Shown here: positions 10,501 to 17,671 of the stretch, in pieces
Layout: every line of letters begins with the position of its first letter
Numbering within the stretch: position 1 is the stretch's first letter
Assembly: GCA_003485715.1 (NCBI GenBank)
Contig: DNIF01000151.1
Coordinates: 4,260 to 36,106, forward strand
Source: Gammaproteobacteria bacterium
Lineage (GTDB): Bacteria; Pseudomonadota; Gammaproteobacteria; UBA7966
DNA: 31,847 nt
Reading direction: 5' to 3'
Notes under the pieces: model-generated
Database searches by the model: none
What the model was told of the DNA's origin: nothing
Seen by the model: only the letters and a program-made list of their open reading frames with translations
Program-made: the position numbers and the translations under genes

Positions 10501-10560
10501 CTCCTCGGGGGACTGCGGCTGCGTCAGGCTCTGGCGCACGGCTTCCGCAAGCGTGGTCAT
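1573..10560 (-). CDS. Giant 2995-residue 'large polyvalent' virion protein with an HESGH zincin-like motif
   Basis: A single uninterrupted frame of 2995 codons. It resembles the giant multidomain proteins of BcepC6B/BPP-1-type podoviruses, which are thought to be ejected with or ahead of the DNA. Visible modules are: an Ala/Gln-rich N-terminus; a Gly/Ala hydrophobic stretch near 205-260 that could be membrane-active; an NLSAESLLFA segment near 620; a module near 1150-1550 ending in LTIADIQAILWYYEKRLYGG; a very acidic linker near 1555-1610; an HESGH zinc-protease-like motif at His1630-His1634; long Arg/Ala/Glu-rich helical regions near 1800-2350; and a C-terminal region of several hundred residues with a hydrophobic segment near 2857. 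The ATG overlaps the stop of the transglycosylase gene (ATGA), implying coupling. GC drops modestly around 5740-6600, suggesting mosaic assembly. Protease activity is inferred from the motif alone. Confidence 0.85.
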   Translation of the reverse strand: MTTLAEAVRQSLTQPQSPEEAVRINLATAQGTPDAEAELQRISRETGVPLGAARTQSDALRRRQESSQALEQMRNRPRTTEFMAAPDRAAIARDDVGNLGALEDHVTGEMRAIDPGLLGGTLDAARRGFAEAEQNLTLLLRDFGLTRARGADAEAAQAARMAEQERVSRRWPMSPDVAAGLQAIMDAPTYTGVMAAVARHPRAAWESTVQSLAATAPALIGQLLMAPLGLAGRAAGGFIGAFATEYGATLQDVLAEQGVNVANVSELRDALANPLVMGRARDHAVLRGIPIAAFDGLSAGLAGKLLAGATRDAVSIAPRVAGEFALQTGAGGAGELGAQVMVDEFAPGVGKYSPGAVIMEMLGELPTAAVDVPMSWIAARDHAERAATRGAQLQRFSELAAATRVRARDTSGFHAFVQGLTDDGTAVDGFYIDAQALMQAGLANELAAQLPAVAEQLPTAAATGGAVHIPLADYAAHLAGTPIDAALLRHARVEPDGMSVAESEVFLQQAQEELLREVSRAIQDEAQEAPFRESMESVQSQVEEMLVQAGLRPAVARAYATLTSHFYGTMAARLGKTPQEVFEQYPQLVRGAGLEDGDVMAQERALRMMAVHNLSAESLLFAGRMGGLAMPSVAVSTADLPLDTFGEVTLLAPRGMVDPRAGARVFDADVYSPRYPDVELEIPAEAAGRAEELLAEAMGAVDQRAIDWRQVSRDGPDALASQAPFLWWFLSQQGVEPDVQRVAPAELAPALQAFADSGVDVLELRNDPAFEQAAWDAYRQVMLLAYEGREDALDARIESLRARQPGTGAASPVVRQAAREVEDHRRGARTAGEVDAPATRQALRQQVEGLGLGAELASAAERFVADMAVGERIPVGTTATGRQRYVPHTLDNVVRLLRRQPVRAGEGPVRGVGALRSRVAHQFRSITEMRGARDRIVPAEQMAQVQEEAYSEFAAVARAIDPQISPNTAMAILEDAISLGAQQAALAYGHRISEETATLLTEFLLKLANLPTGYFEAKIPRAVGLEEFAGAVIPKDASPAVRELLERAGLPFVEYDGPGQRTQAVREFAAALAEERGDVLFQATALRRGTETLRRYGLDPKKKHSTRDVAAALQARQRAKHGSIEPDDHGKDALSRIAKWMTEEVAFEMQNPEDSGVGWYSVQYQAALDLMGGLYPELLTDRTARNLMTALIAITSDGQKVMPNFAQALDIYGRFREGGETAGRFTSSRGHIRQAIINNNLQVLQQLHDTMGAVEMHEYLMQERPIGELKEIAAQIGRTFNPAYQVHIKLPMAAVEFGPKLGAFYANLMGAHGYLTMDRWWSRSFNRYRGTLLTSATAKSLRSFATLIGQPEMSDDQVLSAVVEPREALDHRGFRTVAALLLGRSEPSKKGEAAEWMAEIDALREPGALRAALERLRAEQQAIVDAGLNPRLRGGSRTKARTDARKAARTLESLGKLPGDYTVDQLLHDHAVERAANTIYKDAFEKIEDVAFGARDRTFMLAATAQARRNLARRGHPLTIADIQAILWYYEKRLYGGLGARQTADISYREAADRVVERFQAGTAADLLEYDPDPDAADQDDLEGEVPLGEEPFEAGDQELAQGEGARGSFNPRTNTIRLLRNADLSTYLHESGHFFLENLMVIAAEIGNRGGAVTPGEQGIIDDVRRLHDWFGVQGMPTWLALSFEEKRAYHERFAESFEAYLFRGEAPSIELQGVFQSFRAWLLGVYQSLKNFLRINPQAGKLNDEVRGVMDRLLATDAQIEMARRARSMMPIFASPEAGQMTPEEFEELQRLGAAEVGAARDELQTRGLRDMQWLRNARARELSRLQTASRELRRQARAGARNEVLSQPVYRAWQFLTGALSDEYKAALAAEERPKPKPGAVDPTVDSLFVAIAKLGGLDRAEVEAEWDLDPTTRVPMPLFGLHVLRRVGGKSIDGMAESLAGYGYLGVGAADLAGGRREALRVFENAFDAQLRGTPQYSVTVDARVLLPDAEPGTVIAPEMVDTARLSIAAMRDMGVSHEAIDALRAKRMTGADGVHPELVANLFGFETGDELIAALVAAPPPRAAIEAATDAAMFEQHAELATPEAIERAADEAVHGEARARFVTAEANALARMAAGGRAEGAGGRRRSIVPDAARQFAAAMVARLRIRNLRPAQYAGTAARAGIEAERAFRAADVERAAAEKRTQAVHTYATREAYRALREVERGVAYMRRFAKPGARRRLPPEYVDQIEALLERHELKERSLRTLDRRASLREWLDSQEEVGLVPEIDPALADDARTVNYKEMTVEEFRGLVDAVRAIEHLGRLKKRLLTSRDKREFEAVRDLIADSIVANSMRTITPRTATTWVGQVMAGLRRFVTSHYKAAAIGRILDGGKDGGPFWEYITRTANAAGDQEVQMRADATVRASAILAPLFAGGAFGGGRMSFAGIARPLNRGERLAIALNTGNEGNMQRLLGGENWTRDAIQPVLESLTAAELRAVQQVWDLFESYRPLIAAKEKRVYGKEPEWVPAVPFEVTSSDGEVVSMRGGYYPIKYDPAASARAEELVDADEARAMMRGAYTSDTTRRSFTKSRVKVVMGRPLLLTFDGLFQGLNEVIHDLSWHEWLIDVNRLMRADKIQQAIRQHYGPEMATELKRWKTDIAAGEPTAHNEESATWLRRNVSIAGLGYNLLTAAIQVTGVSNSLVRVGSRWMGPAIAQYARAPVTVTRETHARSSFMALRSRTQFLELNELRGRIQGGSSGMRALQAGAFLLIVKVQQLVDMPTWNAAYARALSEGSDDARAVALADQAVIDTQGSGMLKDQAGIERGGPYMKLFTVFYSYMNAVFNLAATSLASKKSRMEKAMDGLLLFTIPIVMTHFLREVLMPDIGEDEEDWGMLARKLAADHISMLMGTMILVRDLGNLGATLVGAESPMRAYAGTAGERLLSDLYGVAHQAGQGEFDTAFRKKMVNVLGTGVGLPSAQINRTWNGIEAMVEEETVNPAAILFGVER

Positions 10561-12674
10561 CGCAGGCTGCGCCAGTAGGCGTCCAGCATCTGGGCGTCTG
10601 TCGGGCTGTCGATGCCCTGCGCCCGGAACTCGCGCACCAGACCCTCGCGAACCGCCGCCGGGATCTCGCCAGCATCAATCCCCATGGCCGGCTCCTGCCT
10701 CGGCCCCATCCATCCACTGATGGTCGTCTGACGGGAGAACATCTGGTCAATGTGCTGCTCGACCTCAGCATCCGTGAGCTTGCGCCCCAGCGTCGCCTGC
10801 GCGTCCAGAATTGATTGACGCACGAACTGGTTGATGGCGCCCACGCGGGCGCGTGCCCGCTTCTCCGTTGCGGGCGGGCTCGCGTTGATTCCAATCTGGG
10901 CCAGCCGGTCCTGCAGCACGTTGGCGACAGACGTGGCCGGGAATGCACCTGCACCCGTGTCTGCCGGGGGCTTCCCGCGCGCCGTGGCGAAGGACTCGAA
11001 GTCGCTCTGAGACAACTGCGAACGCAGGGCAAAAAACTCGTCGTCGGACAGGCCGCGCAAGTTCTTCTCGTTCGACAGGTACTGGAACAGCGCGAGGTTG
11101 GTCGTCACGTCCTCGCGCGTCGACAGCGTCTTTGCGAAACTCATCACGCTGTCGAGTTGCTCGATCGGGATTCGCGACCTGACCAGCGGCGGAAGCGCCT
11201 CCATGTCGCCGCCGCTCTTCACCAGCTCGCGCATGGCCTCGGCGACGGCGAAGTCTCGCTTCGACTTCACGTCATCTTCGAAGGCGCGGAAGCGCCGCTC
11301 GGCAGCCGTCATGGCCGCGCCGCGCTGCTCGTCGGTCGCGTCCGCCGGCAACCGCGCCAGCACCTCACGATGGACGTCAGCCAAAGTCGGCGCGCGGGGG
11401 GCGCCTCCGCCCGCGTTGAACTCCGCAAGGTTGCGCTGCACGTAGGTCTGCGTTTCTTGCGGCAGCAGCGAAAGCCAATGCACGCCCTCACGCTCGGCCC
11501 TCTTGCCTGCGACCATCACTGCGGCAGGCCCGGCGTTGTAGGCCGCCATGGCCTTCGCGGCGTCGCCACCGAATCGCTGCAGCATCGATTGCATGTAGGC
11601 CTGGCCCAGCGCCCGGTTGTAGTTCTCGTCGTTGCGCAGCCGCTCCTCGTCCCACTCCACGCCGGCAAGCTTGGCCGCTTCCGGGCCGGTCGATGGCATC
11701 ACTTGGGCGACGCCTACCGCGCCTTTTGGGGACGTCAGCGGCGCGCCATCCGGCCCGACCTGCCGCCCGCCGCTTTCCGCCTGCTCCATGACGCCCCACA
11801 GTCGGTCGAAGTCGCTCGGCACCATGCGCGGCGCCAGGTGCTCAACGGCACGGTCTGCAATGCCCGCCACCTGTTGCGCGCCCATGGCCGCACGCAGCAG
11901 CTTGTTGGCCGCCAGAACCTGCGCGCCGTTCATTTTGCTGCCGTGGGCGCCCAGGTATTGGGCGGCGGATGCCATGTCGCCGGCGGCGACCACGGCCTCG
12001 AATGCATCCGCGTGGGCGGCGGCCAGGGTCTTCTGGATGACGGACTCAGCCTCGGTGGCCGACTGCCCCCCAAGGCGTGCGAGCGCGAGCGCGTTCCCTC
12101 GTATGCGCTCCTCGGCTTCCGCAACACGGTCGGCGGCAGTCGGGTTGAGCGCCAGGTCGCGCACCGCCAAAGCCATGGCCCCGGTGTGCACGCTCTCTTG
12201 GTAGTGACGCGACTGCGTGGCCTCGTGGTTCAGCGCGCCCTGCCGGAACTGCTGGCGCAGTTGCATTGCGTGCTGCATGAACGTCTGCTTTTGCCAGTCG
12301 TTCGACAGGTTGCCGGCGAACTTTTTCACCCCCTGGTCGAAGCGCTCCGTGTACTCATCAGCCAAGGGCTTGCCGCTGGGGCGCGAGAACACGTCCCGCC
12401 CGACCGCGTTCTGATAGCCGGTGTCACGCCCGATGGTCAGCTCCACCCCGGCCTCGCGGAGATGATTCAACTCCTCCTCGACCCGCACGCGGTTCATGCG
12501 CTGACGGTCTTCAGCGGCGAAGTCCTGCGCCACGGCGGCCATGTTCTGGGTCGCCAGGCCAAGCCCGGTCAGTTGCGCGCCGACCACGTCCGGAGAGTCC
12601 GGCGCGCGAACGACAGGGGTGGGCGTCGCGGCCTCGGCGACGCGGAACTCCTGGGTCACTGGAACGCGCGGCAT
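10557..12674 (-). CDS. Virion-associated lytic transglycosylase (SLT domain)
   Basis: A 705-residue structural protein that would cut peptidoglycan during DNA entry. Residues 1-285 are helical and charged. The transglycosylase domain covers about 289-410: the QAESGG motif carries the likely catalytic Glu300, followed by SPKGAVGVAQVMPSTG and the AAYNAGP motif. The C-terminal 300 residues are long helices without a recognisable family, ending with SPTDAQMLDAYWRSL. It sits between the gp14-like protein and the giant protein, the same position that T7 gp15/gp16-type internal proteins occupy. The ATG at 12674 lies 3 nt after the preceding stop, and its own stop overlaps the giant gene start. Cleavage of the glycan by the soluble-lytic-transglycosylase mechanism is family knowledge. 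Its location in the virion is inferred from context. Confidence 0.88.
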   Translation of the reverse strand: MPRVPVTQEFRVAEAATPTPVVRAPDSPDVVGAQLTGLGLATQNMAAVAQDFAAEDRQRMNRVRVEEELNHLREAGVELTIGRDTGYQNAVGRDVFSRPSGKPLADEYTERFDQGVKKFAGNLSNDWQKQTFMQHAMQLRQQFRQGALNHEATQSRHYQESVHTGAMALAVRDLALNPTAADRVAEAEERIRGNALALARLGGQSATEAESVIQKTLAAAHADAFEAVVAAGDMASAAQYLGAHGSKMNGAQVLAANKLLRAAMGAQQVAGIADRAVEHLAPRMVPSDFDRLWGVMEQAESGGRQVGPDGAPLTSPKGAVGVAQVMPSTGPEAAKLAGVEWDEERLRNDENYNRALGQAYMQSMLQRFGGDAAKAMAAYNAGPAAVMVAGKRAEREGVHWLSLLPQETQTYVQRNLAEFNAGGGAPRAPTLADVHREVLARLPADATDEQRGAAMTAAERRFRAFEDDVKSKRDFAVAEAMRELVKSGGDMEALPPLVRSRIPIEQLDSVMSFAKTLSTREDVTTNLALFQYLSNEKNLRGLSDDEFFALRSQLSQSDFESFATARGKPPADTGAGAFPATSVANVLQDRLAQIGINASPPATEKRARARVGAINQFVRQSILDAQATLGRKLTDAEVEQHIDQMFSRQTTISGWMGPRQEPAMGIDAGEIPAAVREGLVREFRAQGIDSPTDAQMLDAYWRSLR

Positions 12675-12677
12675 GCG

Positions 12678-13301
12678 TCAGAATCCCAGCGCGTCAAGAA
12701 CCAACTGGTCGCTGGTTCCGGTGGTGCCCTCGAGCGCGCGCCACCGCCTGCCAACGCGGGCCGCCTCGGTCAGCAGCGTGGTCCCGGCGTGCATCAGCGG
12801 GCTGATGTTGCGGGCCGTGACACGGGCCATGGCGGCGTCGCCGCGATGGCCGACCTCTTGCACGCGGTGCCCCCAGGCCTCGCGCGCCGTGTTGGCGGCC
12901 ACCGTCGCCGCATCGACGTCGGTGGTCAGCCGGGTTGCGGCGAGCACGTCCATGACGGTGTCGCTGGCGAGGTCCATGCCGCTGGCGGCGAAGGCTGCGC
13001 GCTGGGTGGCTCCGGTCTGGGCGCCGCGCAGCCGAACGGCTTGCTCTGCGCGCTGCCCGGCGAACATGGTTGACCGCGCCGCCAGCTCGGCGATGCGTGC
13101 GTTGATGTCCCCGGCGCTAGCGCGGAAGCGCATGGCCATGCGCTCGTTGCTGGCGGTGATCCACGCGCCGGTGCCGGCACCCAATACGCCGGCGACACCG
13201 GCGAGGTTGGCGATCTGCGACATGCCCTCCGGGGTCTGGCCGGCCGGCGCAGGCGCCGCCACCAGCCCACCGCCGCCTCCGGCTTTCGAGAACACGCTCA
13301 T
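12678..13301 (-). CDS. Internal virion protein, T7 gp14-like
   Basis: A 207-residue protein with a Gly-rich start (KAGGGGG), a short hydrophobic segment near residues 30-50 (NLAGVAGVLGAGTGAWI), and then helices containing RLRGAQTGATQRAAFAASGMDLAS and DVDAATVAANTAREAW. The pattern of an Ala-rich N-terminal membrane-like segment followed by a RxRG..GxQRA..AA.GxD block is typical of the T7 gp14-type core proteins of podoviruses, which help form the ejection channel. It lies directly between the nozzle and the transglycosylase, as expected for an ejection-protein cluster. The start has a GGGGGA sequence 4 nt upstream. The family call rests on pattern and position and is moderately strong. Confidence 0.7.
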   Translation of the reverse strand: MSVFSKAGGGGGLVAAPAPAGQTPEGMSQIANLAGVAGVLGAGTGAWITASNERMAMRFRASAGDINARIAELAARSTMFAGQRAEQAVRLRGAQTGATQRAAFAASGMDLASDTVMDVLAATRLTTDVDAATVAANTAREAWGHRVQEVGHRGDAAMARVTARNISPLMHAGTTLLTEAARVGRRWRALEGTTGTSDQLVLDALGF

Positions 13302-13302
13302 G

Positions 13303-15351
13303 CTATCCCCCGACAGACATTTCTAGGGTGACGGACGCTACGGTGACAGGCAGAGGGTCAGCGTTCCTGACCCACAGTTGTCCGTCTTGCGACCACGCGC
13401 CGCCCAGCAGGATGTCCTCCACGCCAGTGTCCACGTCGGGCGCGTCGGCGCGGCGCTTGATAGGGCGCAGTCTGGACTCAGTTTGCCCGGCATGCACGAC
13501 GCCGGACCGATGCAGGCGCATCCACGCCTTGTTGATGTTGTAGGTCCTGCCCTGACCGGCGGACAGGTCGCGTGTGCGGATGATGGGCGGTAGCGTCTGG
13601 ATGTCGGCCGTGATGGGCAGGCCAACGACCGCCCTGGATGTCGGGTAGTCCAGCGTGATGCGCCCGCCGGACACGGTGCGGCGCGGGTGGACGTCACCGT
13701 TGGCCAGAATGCCCACCTCCATCCCCTCGAGATGGGACAGCCCGCTGAGTGACGTCACCGCCGGGCCTTGATAGGTCAATCCGCTGTCGACGCAGACGGG
13801 GTCGACGCCTTCGCGCAGCAGGCGGGTTGCGAAGCGCTCGATGTAGCGTCTTGGCACGCCCGATACCGTTCGTCGCACGACGGCATAGAGCACGTCCTCG
13901 GTGCCTTCAGAAACACAGGCAACCGACTCGAATGCGCCCGCGTGGGTGTCATGCGTGGCCCATGCGCCGACCCGCTCCTCAGGAACGTAGGTCAGGCTGC
14001 GCAGCTCTCCGTTGCTGGAGACGGCCCAGAGCACCGGCACGGGTGTGCGCTGGAATGCCATATCGGCGATGGTCAGCCCGTCGAACAGGTGCGGCGCGCG
14101 CAGGCACACGTTGCCGGTGACGTAGCCGGACGCCTGCCAGTTGAACGCCGCTTCGTGGATGTGGCCGCCACGCGCGGCAGCGAACAGGATGGTGTTGTTC
14201 ACCAGCGCAGGCGTCACCGTCGATGCGCCTTTGTAGGACTGTGCGCGCACGGAGATGCTGGTTGGCGTGACCGCGTCGGAGTTCACCGAGGTGACGCGCC
14301 ACTCGCCGCTGTTCGTCAGCAGGACCAGGTCGACCAGCGGGGCGATGTGCTGAATGGCAATCAGGTCGCGGCTTGCGATACGGAAGGCAATGCGGTCTGT
14401 GTCTTTCGGGACGATGCTCGCCGCGATCACGGACTCGGTGCCGGTCTGTGTCATCCACAGGTTGCCCGGTCGGTTCAAGGTGCCGGCAAACACGCGTCGC
14501 TGATCGAAGTAGCCGACGGACGAGGGGAAGTTGCCGGCATCGAGGAACGGCTGCTCGTACACCGGCGGCGTGAAGCCGATGTCGGGCGTGATGTTCGTGT
14601 CGGTGAATGACAGTCCGGCGGCGCTGCCAATCTGGCCGAACAGGCCGGCGCCCCCCGCCTGGCGATAGACGTTGTAGCGCGCCGCCCCGGCAACGGACGC
14701 CCACGTGACGGTATTGAATCGCCCGGCCACGAAGAGGTCATTGTTGGCCGTGGCCTGCGCTGACGCCTGTGACTCCACGCCATCAGCGGTGACGGCCGTC
14801 ACCACGTAGTGGTAGGCAATCGGTCCCGCCGTGTTCGGCGTGGCCACCACGCCCGTGGGGGGCAGCATGGACGGCGCGAAAGGGATGACGCGAAGCTCCC
14901 ACAGCAGAAGGCCGAGGCGCCGCAGCTCGCGCGGCGCGTGGTTCGGGTGCACCAGGGTGAGAACGTCCGCGCTCTGCACGTAGCGCAGGCCGAAAACCTC
15001 GCTTCCGGCGTACGGGGTGCCCACTTCGTAGGGCGTCGCGCCATCCAGCAGCGTGCCACCCTGCGTGTGGAATCGGACGTAGCGGTCCCCGAACTCCAGG
15101 GCGAAGGTCTGCTCGACGGAGAACACGAACGGGAGCAGGCGCGTGGGCTGCTCGGACGACCTGGCCTCGCGGACGAACAGGGTCCCCGCGCGGCTTTGCG
15201 CTGGGCCGTGCGGCAGCGGGACGAAGTTGCGGATGCGAGCGGCCCCGTTCTGCCGGCGCGGGTCTTCCACCTGCCCGAAGAACTCTGGCGTGACAACGCC
15301 CCCGTTGAAGCTTTGCGTGTGGAGCCTGGTATTCACCGGCCAGTAACCCAC
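13303..15351 (-). CDS. Tail nozzle / tail tubular protein B-like
   Basis: A 682-residue tail protein that would form the distal tube of the short tail. It opens with NTRLHTQSFNGGVVTPEFFGQ and an RNFVPLPHGPAQSRAGT block, the hallmark of podovirus nozzle proteins (T7 gp12/P22 gp10-type 'stabilisation' proteins). Other family landmarks are FVFSVEQTFALEFGDRYVRF, then QSADVLTLVHPNHAP, later YFDQRRVFAGT and DTDRIAFRIASRDLIAIQH. Residues about 163-262 look like an inserted fibronectin-type-III fold (GPIAYHYVVTAVTADGVES, YNVYRQAGG). The GTG start at 15351 lies inside the end of the adaptor gene (19-nt overlap). A second GTG six codons later is also possible, and neither has a clear Shine-Dalgarno sequence, so translation is probably coupled. 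Confidence 0.85.
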   Translation of the reverse strand: MGYWPVNTRLHTQSFNGGVVTPEFFGQVEDPRRQNGAARIRNFVPLPHGPAQSRAGTLFVREARSSEQPTRLLPFVFSVEQTFALEFGDRYVRFHTQGGTLLDGATPYEVGTPYAGSEVFGLRYVQSADVLTLVHPNHAPRELRRLGLLLWELRVIPFAPSMLPPTGVVATPNTAGPIAYHYVVTAVTADGVESQASAQATANNDLFVAGRFNTVTWASVAGAARYNVYRQAGGAGLFGQIGSAAGLSFTDTNITPDIGFTPPVYEQPFLDAGNFPSSVGYFDQRRVFAGTLNRPGNLWMTQTGTESVIAASIVPKDTDRIAFRIASRDLIAIQHIAPLVDLVLLTNSGEWRVTSVNSDAVTPTSISVRAQSYKGASTVTPALVNNTILFAAARGGHIHEAAFNWQASGYVTGNVCLRAPHLFDGLTIADMAFQRTPVPVLWAVSSNGELRSLTYVPEERVGAWATHDTHAGAFESVACVSEGTEDVLYAVVRRTVSGVPRRYIERFATRLLREGVDPVCVDSGLTYQGPAVTSLSGLSHLEGMEVGILANGDVHPRRTVSGGRITLDYPTSRAVVGLPITADIQTLPPIIRTRDLSAGQGRTYNINKAWMRLHRSGVVHAGQTESRLRPIKRRADAPDVDTGVEDILLGGAWSQDGQLWVRNADPLPVTVASVTLEMSVGG

Positions 15352-15956
15352 GGCGGGTCGCGGCGCCAGCGCACGGTGCCCTGGCCGACATCGCTCGAGA
15401 CCGCGCGCCCGATGTACAGCGCCAGCATTTGCTCGCAGCGCTTGGCCTCGTCCCTGCCGACGTCGCCCTTGTAGATGGGGCCGGCCAGCATGGCGGCGAG
15501 CTTCCAGGTCAGCGCCTGCACGAACAGCGGGGGGAATGCGATTGCGTCAGCCACGCGACTCACGTAGCGCAGGACCGCTTGGGCAGCATGCGCGTAGACG
15601 CGCGGCACCGCGCCCGTGCCCAGCTCGATGGAGTAGGCCTCGGCGTGGTCTTCCTGCGGCTGCGTTGCGCTCACCATGAAGCCCGGGGCGCGCAGTCGCA
15701 CGAGCCTCAGGCAATCGTCCGGCAGGGCATAGGCGTAGCTCCATGCCGGGTTGTCGCATGGCACGGGCGCGCCATCCACTGTGCGGATGGCGAAGGTCCA
15801 GTCGGCCGACTCGAGCACGACGTCGCGCGCGAGCGGATAGAAGCGCGCACACAGCTCGCCCTCAAACGAGAACTCGGGCGGGTCGATGCTGGAGACGTTG
15901 GCGTCCTGGCCGAGGTGGCCCAGTGCCAGATTGCAAATCTCGACGGCGGTCGTCAC
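15333..15956 (-). CDS. Tail adaptor / tail tubular protein A-like
   Basis: A 207-residue protein that joins the portal to the tail tube. It begins with VEICNLALGHLGQ, followed by SIDPPEFSFEGELCARFYPLARD and the ADWTFA motif, the usual signature of T7 gp11-type adaptors. Residues 60-190 match the family pattern: a SYAYALPDDCLRLVRL strand segment and helices with LTWKLAAML. Length is normal for the family. GTG is the start, with GGGAGG 4 nt upstream. The end overlaps the nozzle gene by 19 nt, so the two subunits of the tail tube are probably made in step. Confidence 0.85.
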   Translation of the reverse strand: MTTAVEICNLALGHLGQDANVSSIDPPEFSFEGELCARFYPLARDVVLESADWTFAIRTVDGAPVPCDNPAWSYAYALPDDCLRLVRLRAPGFMVSATQPQEDHAEAYSIELGTGAVPRVYAHAAQAVLRYVSRVADAIAFPPLFVQALTWKLAAMLAGPIYKGDVGRDEAKRCEQMLALYIGRAVSSDVGQGTVRWRRDPPWVTGR

Positions 15957-16004
15957 AGGGCCTCCCCGTCCGGGGGGCGAGCGCCCCGGGCAGCTACTTC
16001 AAGG

Positions 16005-16196
16005 TCAAGCCGCTGGAGCAGCCTCGCTCGCGGGCTTGGCGCGCGGCTTTCGGTCGCCCGCCGCCGGCTCCGGCGCTGCGGGCTCGGCGGCTTCCGCCCA
16101 GCCTGGCATGGGCTCGCTGTCAGGGATCTCGAACACGTTCCCAGGGCGGCGCAGCGCGCCGCCGTAGAACCCCATCTCAAGCGCGCGCGCCAGCAA
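16005..16196 (-). CDS. Small conserved phage head/tail protein (FYGG family)
   Basis: A 63-residue ORF reading MLARALEMGFYGGALRRPG, then NVFEIPDSEPMPGW, followed by an Ala/Pro-rich tail. This GFYGG..RRPG..FEIPD pattern recurs in small phage proteins found next to capsid genes, and I know of no proven function for it. The TTG start at 16196 is chosen because family members begin about nine residues before GFYGG, and because it lies 1 nt after the cement gene stop. An internal ATG at 16175 is less likely. About 48 nt without a gene follow before the tail adaptor. Confidence 0.6.
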   Translation of the reverse strand: MLARALEMGFYGGALRRPGNVFEIPDSEPMPGWAEAAEPAAPEPAAGDRKPRAKPASEAAPAA

Positions 16197-16197
16197 C

Positions 16198-16635
16198 TCA
16201 GTTCACCGCGTCAGGGAATGCGTGCCACGTCGGGGCATCCAGCACGATGGCCGCGTTGAACCTGCCCGCCGTCAGCGCGCCACCCACCAGCGTGTAGCGA
16301 ATGCCGACGAAGCGCTCGAAGTTCGTCATGGCCGGGAGTGGCGTCCGGATGACCACGAAGCCAGGCACCAGCAGCGTGCGGAGAATGTCTGCCGTCTGCA
16401 GGTGGACGGTCGGGCTCACGTTCAGCGCGATCACGCTGTCGGATTCCAGGCTGAACCGCACATGCGTTGCCGTGCCGACTGCGGCCTCGGTGCAGGTGAT
16501 GGCCAGCATGAGCTTGCCGGAGTCGTCCATGGACGTGAGCAAGGGGCCTGCGCCGAGATCCACCACGCGGGTGGAAATCCCCGTCGCCGTGACGGCTTGG
16601 GCGACTGAAAACTCTGCCCGTGAATCGATGATCAT
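16198..16635 (-). CDS. Capsid cement (decoration) protein, Bbp16-like
   Basis: A 145-residue beta-rich protein beginning MIIDSRAEFSVAQAVTATG. This closely resembles the start of Bbp16-family cement proteins, which form a jelly-roll and clamp capsomers of phage BPP-1. The remainder alternates short strands (THVRFSLESDSVIAL, FERFVGIRYTLVGG), consistent with that fold. It lies 9 nt downstream of the major capsid gene, the usual order for this family. A GGGGGAG sequence sits directly upstream of the ATG. The function (outer-surface stabilisation of the shell) is transferred from the family. Confidence 0.78.
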   Translation of the reverse strand: MIIDSRAEFSVAQAVTATGISTRVVDLGAGPLLTSMDDSGKLMLAITCTEAAVGTATHVRFSLESDSVIALNVSPTVHLQTADILRTLLVPGFVVIRTPLPAMTNFERFVGIRYTLVGGALTAGRFNAAIVLDAPTWHAFPDAVN

Positions 16636-16644
16636 GGCTCCCCC

Positions 16645-17655
16645 TTAGACGAGCGGTACGACAGCTTCGGTGGAAAGAATGGCGTCCGTGCGGTAAACCG
16701 GCACCTCACCAAAGGTGAGCACGCGCTTGCCGGCGACCATCTCCATGGACAGGGTCGAAGCCGCCACGCGGGCGACCGTCTGCTGCCTCAGGAACGACCG
16801 CACCAGGCGGTTGCAGTAAAACGCCGGCCGACCCATGCCAAGGTTCGGGACCATCTCCAGTGCCTGCGTCATCAGGTTGATGATGTCGGCGCCGGCCGCC
16901 GCGTTGTGCGTCAGCGTGCTGGTCCGGATGTTGGCCACACGGACGACGAAGCGCCAGTCGCGGACGGTCAGCCCGCAGTTCCACTTGTAGTGCGTCCGGT
17001 AGGCCTCCATGCGGCCGCCGTTGCCGTCGGTGTTCTCGACCGTCACCTGACCCTTGTCGTCGACTGACAGTCCAGCAGACGAGCCCTTCGGGTAGATGCC
17101 ATGGACGGTGTTGGAGCCCCAGACCACCAGCCACACGCTGGTGTTGTCAGTGCCAGCCGGGGACGGCATGGAGATGATGTTCTCGGCGTTGCCGGCGCCC
17201 ACGCGCGTGTTGAAGCGCGGAGCGAAGCCGGTGAAGGCTTCAGGCTGCGTGCCTTCGTTGCCGTAGAACAGCGTGCGGGCCATCTCCTGGTTCATGCCCT
17301 CAAGGAAGGCGCGGTCTTCGGAGAGCCGGAACTCGGCGGTGTTGCCGTTCAGGTCGGCCAGCGCCTTGTCCACCTCGGCATAGGCCTCGAGCATGCCGGT
17401 CGTGTCAGTCACCTGGGCGGTGGTTGAGCGCGCCGGCTGGACGCCGCCGTAGAGCTTCCTCCACGTTGGCGCCGGCAGGCCCGTTCGGATGGTGGTCCGG
17501 TGGCCCGTGGGCAAGTTGCCCTCTTCCCAGCTCATGGACAGCAGAACCTCGTTGGTCTGCTCCAGCAGCTCGGTGATCTTGGCAATGCTGCCGTCGGGGT
17601 CCAGCCGGGTTGCGACTTCCCGAAGGGTGGGGTGCGTGGTTGCCAGCGCGGTCAT
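16645..17655 (-). CDS. Major capsid protein, BPP-1 type
   Basis: A 336-residue shell protein. The N-terminus (TTHPTLREVATRLDPDG, ITELLEQTNEVLLSMSWEEGN) is followed by TGHRTTIRTGLPAPTWRKLYGG. The central segment contains AFLEGMNQEMARTLFYGNE, where 'R.LFYGN' is a recurrent feature of this capsid family. The middle holds GKGQVTVENTDGNGG-like strands, and the C-terminus is VYRTDAILSTEAVVPLV. Homologues in BPP-1 have an HK97-like fold with altered strand connection, which is established for that phage and assumed here. The neighbours support the call: scaffold before it and Bbp16-like cement after it. AGGAG lies about 9 nt before the ATG. Confidence 0.88.
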   Translation of the reverse strand: MTALATTHPTLREVATRLDPDGSIAKITELLEQTNEVLLSMSWEEGNLPTGHRTTIRTGLPAPTWRKLYGGVQPARSTTAQVTDTTGMLEAYAEVDKALADLNGNTAEFRLSEDRAFLEGMNQEMARTLFYGNEGTQPEAFTGFAPRFNTRVGAGNAENIISMPSPAGTDNTSVWLVVWGSNTVHGIYPKGSSAGLSVDDKGQVTVENTDGNGGRMEAYRTHYKWNCGLTVRDWRFVVRVANIRTSTLTHNAAAGADIINLMTQALEMVPNLGMGRPAFYCNRLVRSFLRQQTVARVAASTLSMEMVAGKRVLTFGEVPVYRTDAILSTEAVVPLV

Positions 17656-17671
17656 TCGCTTCTACTCCTGC